Assembly: GCA_029204225.1 (NCBI GenBank)
Contig: CM055098.1
Span: 6,906,746 to 6,970,745 of the forward strand
DNA: 64,000 nt
Source of the DNA: Diphasiastrum complanatum
Lineage: Eukaryota; Streptophyta; Lycopodiopsida; Lycopodiales; Lycopodiaceae
Direction: 5' to 3'
Positions 56,554 to 64,000 of the stretch are shown here, in pieces (position 1 is the first letter of the stretch; every line of letters begins with the position of its first letter). The notes beneath the pieces are model-generated. The model was given only the letters and a program-made list of their open reading frames with translations, was not told where the DNA came from and searched no databases. The position numbers were made by a program, and so were the translations under genes.

Positions 56554-59500
56554 GACACAAGAAAATGACCATGAATTCACCAAAAATTGACAATCTCCAA
56601 GTATTGGCACCAAGTAGCTCAACACTTGAGAACTTAGCCATGGATGAGTGACATAATGAACCTCCAATAGCTTCATTTTCATCAGCAAAATCAGCCAAGA
56701 ATGCTAGTACAAATCCAACATCAAAACAATGCTCACCAATGTAGCTAGTTTTACCATATCTTGACAATTTGCACACATCCACATGAAATTGCTCAAACAT
56801 GAGATAGAACAAGTAAAGTAAACTTGAACAACACTTCCTTGCTGCTCCTTTGACCTTACTTGAGTCTTCAATATGCTGTAAAAACAGATCCATAACACCT
56901 TTGCCAATTACCTCTCCTTTGATGCTCTTGACTAGCTCCAAATTGTCACCTTTCCTTTTGACTAGTTGAAGTGCTTTGAGATCAACCTCTTGATATTCAA
57001 CTTGACCATCAAAGTCATTGAACAAAATTTGTTTTCCAGATCCATTACTTGATTTTACAGCAAGATAACATCCATCCACTTGCATAGCTCCATGTACACA
57101 AGAAGATCTTCCAAAAGATGTTCCACTCTTCATAAGAGATCGATACTCAAGATCCATTGCTTGGATCCACTCCTCTTCTTTCCTTGCTTGATCTACACTT
57201 GTAGGCTCATCCAAAGAGGTTAGGAAAGCAACATAATTTATAGAAGCTAATTTCTTACCCTTTTGATCATATGTGAGCCTTGAAGGTACTTGTCTTTCTC
57301 TTAATGTTCTCTTTGGCTTTTGACTTGATGAAGGTCCATCATCACCACCATCCAAAGTAGGATCCTTCTCATCAACATCAAGAATATTAGATCCATCTAC
57401 TTTACCATCAATCATGCTTTAAGACACCTTTGGAATGTTTCCCTCATCAAAAATGACATCTCTACCAACAATCACTTTGTTAGTAGAAGGAATGTAAACC
57501 TTGTAGGCTTTACTCACCTCACTATATCCAACAAAAATACCTCTTCTTGAAGATAAATCCTCCTTGGTCCTATCATCAAGAGTAATGTTGACATAGCATG
57601 TGCATCCAAAGGTTCTTAGAAAGTTGACACTCAGCCTCCTCTTGAATAGCATCTCAAAAGGTGTCCTTCCATCCAAAATGGCACTCGGCCACCTATTGCA
57701 CAAGAAATTGGCACACAACAAAGCTTGATCCCAAAATGGTTTGTCAACATTAGCACTTAACCTCATAGCTTTAGCACTTTCACATAGAGTTCTATTCTTC
57801 CTTTCAGCCACTCCATTTTGTTGTGGGGTCCTTGATGTTGTATAATCCCTCTTGATCCCATGCTCATCACAAAAGGCCTTGAACTTGTTAGATATGTACT
57901 CACCACCATTGTCACCTCTCAAGCACTTGATCTTTGTGTAGAATTGGTTCTCCCTTGCATTCTTGAACTTGACAAAGACATCATACACTTCATCCTTGTT
58001 CTTTAGTAGATAGATCCAACAAAATCTACTAAAATCATCAATGAATGTTACATACATCTTAGCTCCACTATTGCTAATTGTAGTAAATCCATGAATATCC
58101 GAATGTACAAGTTGAAAAGGCTTTGTAGATCTAGAAATAGATCTAGTATAAGGTAGTCTATGTGACTTAGACAAAGCACAAGACTCACAAACATGCTTGT
58201 CATTACTTAAGGAACTTGGAAGACCAATCACAACCTTCTTCCTTGCCATTACCTCCAATGACTTGTAGTTGAGGTGTCCCATCCTTTTGTGCCAAACCTC
58301 TTGAATAGAAATTTGCTCTCTTGCAACACATCCAACTTGGTTAGCAATAACACAAGCATCAAGTTTGAACAACTTCCCTTGTCTTTTACCTTTTCCAATC
58401 AACACATCCTTCCTTTTGATCAAACAAGCATCTCCATCAAACTCCACCTTGAGGCCCTTACTTAGCATTTGACTCACACTAGGGAAATTCTTGGTAATAG
58501 ATGGAATAAACAAGACATCCTCCAAATGAACATTCCTATTTGTAGAGAGAGAAATAGGAATTGTGCCAATCCCTTTGATTGCACACTCACCATCATTGGC
58601 CGTGTAGATCACCCTCTTGTCATCTCCATATGCCAACAAAGAAGTGGAGTATTCTTTGTGAAAGGTCATGTGTGAACTTGCTCCACTATCAATCCACCAA
58701 GGATCTAGATCTCCATCATTAGCAAGCATACATGAAGACATCACAAAAGCATCATCATTTGCATCTTGCACATCCAAACCATCCTCATCAAGAGTAAGAT
58801 TACCTTGTTTGTCTCCTTGATCTCTCTTCTTCTTGTAGCACTCACTTGCAAAGTGGCCTTTGATGCCACAATAGAAGCACTTGAGCTTTGATATATCCTT
58901 GTTTTTGCCACTTGAAGAGGCATCCACTTGATCTTGCCCTTTAGACCACTTGCTTTTGGTTTTGCCCTTGAATTTGCCCTTTGTGAACATAGCATCCTCT
59001 TGAAGTGTCGATGTAGATCCACCTCTTGCTTGAAGCCTATATTCCTCATTGATCAAGATCTCTTGAAGATCCATCAAACTTGGCAAAGTATTTTGAATAG
59101 CAATACTTTGAACAATGTTAGCATGAACATCCAACAAGCCATTAAGAATCACTTGAATAAGTTCTCCTTCCTTAATGCTTTCATCTATGCAAGCTAACTC
59201 ATCATTCAATGCTTTCATTCTCAAAACAAAAGTACTTGGACTTTCTTCATTCTTTTGCAAACAAGAAAAGATTTGACTTACTTAGAGCCAACACTCTAGA
59301 AGTAGACTTGGATTCATAAAGCTTCTTCAATGAATTCCAAGCTTCCAAAGATGATGTGCACTTACCAACTTCTTTGAGAAGTTCATTGGTAACATTCATC
59401 TTTATCATGTGTAGAGCCTTCTTGGCCCTCTTGTCATACCTCAATTGATCTTGTTGTGTTGCTGGTCTCTTTTCCAAACCTACAACAATATCCAAAACAT

Positions 59501-59603
59501 CATTCATCTCAAGAAGTGACTCCATCCTCACTTTCCATAATGAATAGTTACTTGAGGTAAGCCTATCATTGGCTTCCAACATGAATCCAATTGAGATTGC
59601 CAT
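56554..59603 (-). pseudogene. Copia gag-PR-IN polyprotein ending in the same novel module
   Basis: Start MAISIGFMLEANDRLTSSNY at 59603; a one-base frameshift near 59280; then one frame from 59260 with a CCHC knuckle (CFYCGIKGHFASEC), protease (WWIDSGASSHM), pre-integrase VWHKRMGHLNYKSL and integrase (SDIHG, CLRGDNGGEYIS, PQQNGVAERKNRT). A single in-frame TAA lies at 57419-57421, then MIDGKVDGSNILDVDE and the usual linker to WIQAMDLEYRSLMKSGTS (about 57118). There RT should start but is absent. Instead come VDGCYLAVKSSNGSGKQILF, GQVEYQEVDLKALQLVKRKG, LVKSIKGEVIGKGVMDLFLQ and SSKVKGAARKC, to the truncation at 56554. The module matches the ORF end at 47985-48480. Otherwise well preserved. Confidence 0.92.
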
Positions 59604-60191
59604 GTAGCAATGACCTGATCTTCTCTTTCAACCTGTTTCAATGCACAAAGCACTCCTTTGAACAACAACAAATGATTTCAAAAGAAATCACCAAGATTTG
59701 AAACTATCTCACAAATTCTCTTCTAGCACTTATCCAAGCAAATCAACACATAGAATCATGGAAGCTTGATCAACCTATGATCTATCCTCAATCTAATGAC
59801 TTTTGCCACTTCCTAAGATTGAAACACACTCAAATGAAGTCCAGCAACCTCACTATCTAGAGATCCAATCAAAATTAGGGTTTTGACAAAATCACAAAAA
59901 ATTGACTATTCCAAATCTACATGCAAATGCTGAAAATTTGATATGCAATCTATAAGCCACCACTTAGGCTGAACCAATGATCCAAAAATCGGCCAAATTC
60001 AGCATGTGAATTCAAAAAACGGAATTGAACAAGTATATTGACCTATTTAGTGTTTTGATCTACAAAAGATCCAATCTACAAAAGCAAAAAATCGGATTTT
60101 GGTGTAGAATCCTCTCTAGCATGCTCTAGACTTGATATCTTCACCAAATCATTGATAGATCTGATTTCCTCCTTCATAACCTGAAACACAA
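59604..60191 (-). other. 5' leader of the preceding copia element
   Basis: About 590 bp between primer site and gag ATG, half as long as the leader at 43784-44943. It shares a block with 16072-16200. Confidence 0.7.
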
Positions 60192-60203
60192 GCTCTGATA
60201 CCA
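60192..60203 (-). promoter_or_regulatory. Copia primer-binding site
   Basis: TGGTATCAGAGC on the minus strand. Confidence 0.94.
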
Positions 60204-60852
60204 TGTGAAAGATTTCAGATCCTTAAGATCCAATCTACTTGAATGATCTTTGGTTAGAAAGAGAAATACACTACCAATTTCACCAATGTAGAAAAATCAG
60301 CATCTACACACAATTTGAGATGCAAACACTAATAGAACTTGATCAAACTTGAATGAAATGATTATGTACTATTTTTGTCCATACAAAACCATCAAGCTAC
60401 TATATTTCACACGTGTGGATCCAAAAATAACAAATATACATCATTCTACACATAGAATTGCAAGCAATCACCAAGATAGTGCACCAATGGATAGTAGAAC
60501 CCAAGAGAACCATGTATAAGCATGAAATGAGATAGAGAAGAGAGAAGATGACTCTCTCCACGAGTTACATCATTTTATAGCAGGTCCAAACCCTATTTGG
60601 CCACTTGGCTTTCCCACCAAAATGCTAACCCTACCAATTTTGGGTCTAGATTCAATGTACCCAACTTATTCAAATTGATCTATTCAAGCTTGCATTATAT
60701 CTTTCCCACACTTTCAAAAAGTGTTTATTCAAATGAAACTTAGACTAACGAACTTTGAAAAGTCAACCTCTAAGTCTAAAACAAGTTTTGGCCTCAATAT
60801 GCCAAATATGAAAATATTGCAATATGTGATGAAACTAGTTGAATCTTTCACA
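60204..60852 (-). mobile_element. Copia 5' LTR (L5-related subfamily)
   Basis: 649 bp in LTR sense from TGTGAAAGATTCAACTAG (60852) to GAAATCTTTCACA at the primer site. It shares termini and a CACACGTGTG word with the L5 LTRs but is otherwise distinct. It is inserted in the gypsy extra ORF, which resumes at 60853. The matching 3' LTR is absent from the left end at 56554. Confidence 0.8.
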
Positions 60853-61160
60853 CCGGATGCTATACCTATAGCTGCAAGGGCGGCCTCAGTGACACGCACC
60901 TTATGTGTGGCTCCCTGGAAAGTGATATAAAATTTGAAATTTTCTTCCTTCCACGTACTGAAGGCAAGAGTGATGAGATCTATATTGATGCGACCAGAAA
61001 AGACTCTCTCATGAATACCCATTGCAGTGAGCAGTGACTCCACAAGGGTCATCCACTGAGTGCGCATGCTTGTGCTAGGAAGGATCACGATGTCTGTTGC
61101 AGATGGGACATCACGATGGATAGTATAGCGAAGAGACTAGGAAGTAGCGGTAGAAGACAT
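60853..61160 (-). pseudogene. Gypsy extra ORF, second copy (N-terminal 100 residues)
   Basis: ATG at 61160: MSSTATS, a stop, then SLRYTIHRDVPSATDIVILP, QWMTLVESLLTAMGIHERVF, NIDLITLAFSTWKEENFKFY and TFQGATHKVRVTEAALAAIG. It aligns with 7633-7930 (RDIPDATQIWPLP, NIGLAFHAYATWDE, YQGTMYKVRINANSMVTIG). The upstream DNA to about 61373 is also related. It lies downstream of a gypsy integrase on the same strand, placing the ORF after pol. Cut by the copia LTR at 60852. Confidence 0.7.
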
Positions 61161-61383
61161 GGTGATCAGAAAGGAAATATAAAATGTGTGAAAGTGTATC
61201 AGAAAGCAATGCAGGAATTTTGGAAGGCTTTGGTCGCAAGAAAAATTTGCAAAAGCTTTGCTAGCACAAGTGAGGAATGAATCGAATTCAGCCAACTTAT
61301 AGGTGAATTTGGTAGGTCCATTACACTGAATACTAGTTTGGCTGATCAGTTGTGAACAAAAATTTGCAGGCATGTACAGTACT

Positions 61384-61765
61384 ATAAAAATAGGCTATAA
61401 AAATCTCAGCGAAGGTTTATGGAGATTTGAACCTATCAGGCGAATGTTTTCCAGGTCTGGCGAAGGATGAACCTTTGCCTAGGAGGGTCATTCGCCTAGG
61501 TACTGTCATAAATGCATTTTTTCACAATTTGAACCTATGGACAGCCTAATTTTAATATTTTAAGATCATCTAGTAGGTCGACGAAGGTTCATAATGAGGA
61601 AACGATGCTCGACGAAGGTTCCCAAAATGGCATATCAATGATACTTTGCCTAACTTAAAAACTAGATTTTCTCTTGACAGGAACCTTCGCCCACCTCAAA
61701 TTAGATAAATCTAGAGTGGATGTACAGTCTAAGAGCTCAGCAAAGGTTTCTGGTACTGTATAGGC
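61384..61765 (-). promoter_or_regulatory. Leader with repeated AACCTTCGC-type motifs (second copy)
   Basis: On the plus strand GCGAAGG or CGACGAAGGTTC recurs at about 61408, 61459, 61575 and 61611, with GAACCTTCGCCCACC near 61680 in the opposite sense. It corresponds in place and motif to 7055-7270. Confidence 0.4.
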
Positions 61766-62120
61766 CAAATCTGACCAAAACAGTGATTTTCTAAGGAATT
61801 TTCTATCAAAAATTATTGTGCTTTCTTTTTTCTATGCTGATGACTTTGTGACTTTTGCTCATCAGTCTTTCCTCATTTTTTTGCTTTACTTTTCTTCTTC
61901 TTCTTTTTTTTGTTTTTTTTTTTACGGTCTTTTTCCAAAAATCTCAGCAAATTAAGTGCTCAAAACAAAAAATTGAAAAACAATTAAAATTTAAAAAAGT
62001 ATTGAGATCAAACTTGTTGAACTGGCGAAGCAGGCTGCCAAAACTTGTGTAATTGACTGTCATTCACCGGAGTATCAAATCGTTTTCCATCCAAGTGCTC
62101 AAGAATTACTGCGCCATAGT

Positions 62121-62775
62121 TCAAGATTTCTTCACTTTATACAGGCCTTCCCCGATAAACTTCAACTTTCCCTTGATCAGCTTGGTTTTGTACATCAATG
62201 CTAGATCTCCTGCTTTCAGATCTTTTTTGTGCAATCGACGATCGTGCCATGCCTTGTGGCGGACTTTCTCTACTGCTAAGGCATGAACTGCCATCAATCG
62301 GATTTTACATAATTTGTGCAACGTTTCATGACGGAGTTATAAAGACTTATCATCATTTAATCGTTTTGTTGCTGCTATGCGTAAGGATGGGATTGGCATG
62401 ACAACATCTTGACCATAAACCAGTTGAAAAGGTGTTTGATTTGTACTATTTTTGTAAGCGGTTCTAAATGCCCATAATGCTACATACAGCTTATGGTCCC
62501 ATCGGATTGACTGTCTTTGTCATAATGGTACAGAGAATCTTATTGGAAGATTCAGCTTGGCCATTCCCTTTGGGATACTAAATCTGTGTATAACAAAACA
62601 ATCTTCTAGTAAACACTTTATTGTTTGATTAACAAAGTGTGTACCCCAGTCATTGACAATCTCGATCAGACATTCAAATCTGACTATAATATTTTCATAT
62701 AGAAACTTGGCCGTAGATTTTGCATCAGCAACTTTGACAGCTTTGGCTTCAACCCACTTGGTCATATAATCAGAT
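62121..62775 (-). pseudogene. Ty3/gypsy integrase, C-terminal half
   Basis: MTKWVEAKAVKVADAKSTAK, FECLIEIVNDWGTHFVNQTI (the second catalytic Asp region; usual SDNGT.F altered to NDWGTHF), WDHKLYVALWAFRTAYKNST, TPFQLVYGQDVVMP, then EKVRHKAWHDRRLHKKDLKA and GDLALMYKTKLIKGKLKFIG. The last is the GPY/F-like tail of gypsy integrases. Two stops. Its left (N-terminal) part is fused near 62775 to protease, so RT and RNase H are deleted. Confidence 0.9.
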
Positions 62776-62789
62776 CTTTGTAAGGCCCC

Positions 62790-63991
62790 ATTTTACAGAT
62801 AGCTTTGTAGAGATCAAGTTAACTCCTGAACCACCATCTATCATGGCTACTTCTTTAGGAAATTGTCTATGTGGTGGCTTCGGTCTTGCTGGACAGTCTT
62901 TATAGAAATGCCCATAACCACAGTCACGACAGAATGGTACAAATTTTTTTTATTTGGGCATTGTGCAACTCTATGATTTTCTCCACATGCAAAGCATCCA
63001 AGTGGTGCTCTGGTCCAATTAGAAGCTTGTTGTTGAGCGGCAGCATAAATGGCATATTGTTCTGAAGATCCACCTTCTTGATCATTACCATAGTTCCATT
63101 GCTCAACACTTCCGTAAGGTTCTGGTTCCATCAAATTGGCAGTCTCATGGTCAAGTGAATTACACAGATGGCAAACACTGATTTCCATTTGTCTTTTCAA
63201 TTGAGGACACTCGTTCACTGTGCGATTTCCTTTACAAATAGAACACCAAACATTTTCCCTGGTAGAAAAAGTCTTTGTAAGTTTTTTAGGTTCCTTGTTT
63301 GCTTCTCCATGGAAATTTTCCAATGCTTTGATCTTCTCATCAAATTGCAACTGCAACTTTTCCTTCTATTTCTGCTGGTTCTTCCCAAGTTTCTCGAACT
63401 CATTGAGCATCATTTCTATAGTAGCATTGGCATTCATTGATGCAATAGTGGTGGATGTCGTAGTAGTCTACCCTGCTGTATAAGGTAGCACACTGACATT
63501 TGGCTCATCATCTGAATCTTCATCCTCCTCCCAAATTGCATCGTCCATAACATTTTGCAAGAGTGCATACTCATTATGGCGTTTCAGCTCACGTCTAATC
63601 TGTTTAGGTAGACCTGACAAAAACCACATAATCATGGCATTCTTGTTAATCAGCTCAGGTTCGCATTCTGATCTGAAATTTCACCCCTTCATTGTAATCT
63701 CGAAACATTTTTCGCTTTCCCATTTTAGCTTTATTTAAAATTAGAAAAGGGTCTTCCATAAAACTTTCGCGGTTTGAACCGTGTGATAAGGGCTCACTTA
63801 ACAACCTCCCAATTTGTACGTTCAGTTTTATCTTGATTATAGTACCAATCTTGTGCTGCACCTGGTAAGGCCATAGGAAACAGATTAAGTTTATCTTGAG
63901 GATAAATTTCACCATAGACTTCACGGGATTCAGCATAGATTTGAAGAAATCTAACAGGATCTGTTAATCCATTATATTTGGGTAGATCCAA
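62790..63991 (-). pseudogene. Ty3/gypsy gag and start of protease, cut by window edge
   Basis: From the right edge: MDLPKYNGLTDPVRFLQIYA, FPMALPGAAQDWYYNQDKTE, LITRFKPRKF, IMWFLSGLPKQIRRELKRHN, MDDAIWEEDEDSDDE, ENVWCSICKGNRTVNECPQL, and a CCHC-type knuckle CFACGENHRVAQCPNK (about 62950-63000). Then KEVAMIDGGSGVNLIS (about 62800-62850), a retropepsin active site. The same family as 30910-31866. Several stops and frame changes. The gag N-terminus continues beyond the window. Confidence 0.9.
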
Positions 63992-64000
63992 ACGGGGTGC

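Overview
This is a block of plant nuclear DNA made almost entirely of transposable elements. Ty1/copia fragments dominate: many carry the plant initiator-Met primer site TGGTATCAGAGC, CCHC gag knuckles, D,D(35)E integrases and YVDD-type RTs. There are also Ty3/gypsy fragments, one with an Asp-tRNA-type primer site, a Penelope-like RT, a broken Mutator-like gene, and long (CT)n/(GA)n runs. I see no intact host gene, rRNA, tRNA, bacterial operon or CRISPR. The Penelope-like RT together with a zinc-finger/Mutator-like family that I associate with mosses, lycophytes and ferns suggests a large-genome non-seed plant, perhaps a fern. That placement is inference.

Layout. 1-7 kb: copia scraps in both orientations and two copies of an LTR that carries a GA/CT run. 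7-11.4 kb: the 3' part of a gypsy-type element, with a leader containing a TATA box, a decayed extra ORF of about 1000 codons, and an LTR. 11.6-17.4 kb: several abutting copia pieces, a minisatellite and a GA run. 17.4-21 kb: mostly unassigned, with a hairpin cluster and a G-rich block. 21.2-26.3 kb: a Mutator-like gene cut by an LTR; its second half lies inverted next to a second, inverted copy of the same LTR. 26.8-30.9 kb: an antisense copia element. 30.9-31.9 kb: gypsy gag. 31.9-33.5 kb: the 5' end of a copia element. 33.5-38.6 kb: another copia element split by a 2.8-kb insertion. 39.1-40.8 kb: the Penelope-like RT followed by a strong hairpin. 42.9-49.6 kb: a complete copia element with LTRs, a 5-bp target duplication and one uninterrupted 1342-codon ORF. 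50.6-56.6 kb: copia and gypsy scraps. 56.6-60.9 kb: a related antisense copia element. 60.9-64 kb: an antisense gypsy element that also carries the extra ORF.

Most notable: (1) two different copia elements have lost a working RT and RNase H and instead share an unrecognised C-terminal module; (2) two inverted LTRs record an inversion that can be read at base level through the split gene and its GACTA target duplication; (3) the extra gypsy ORF recurs in two copies downstream of integrase; (4) a Penelope-like RT is followed at once by a 56-nt hairpin. Almost every gene here is dead. The only long open frame is the 42.9-49.6 kb element, which should depend on other elements to move.
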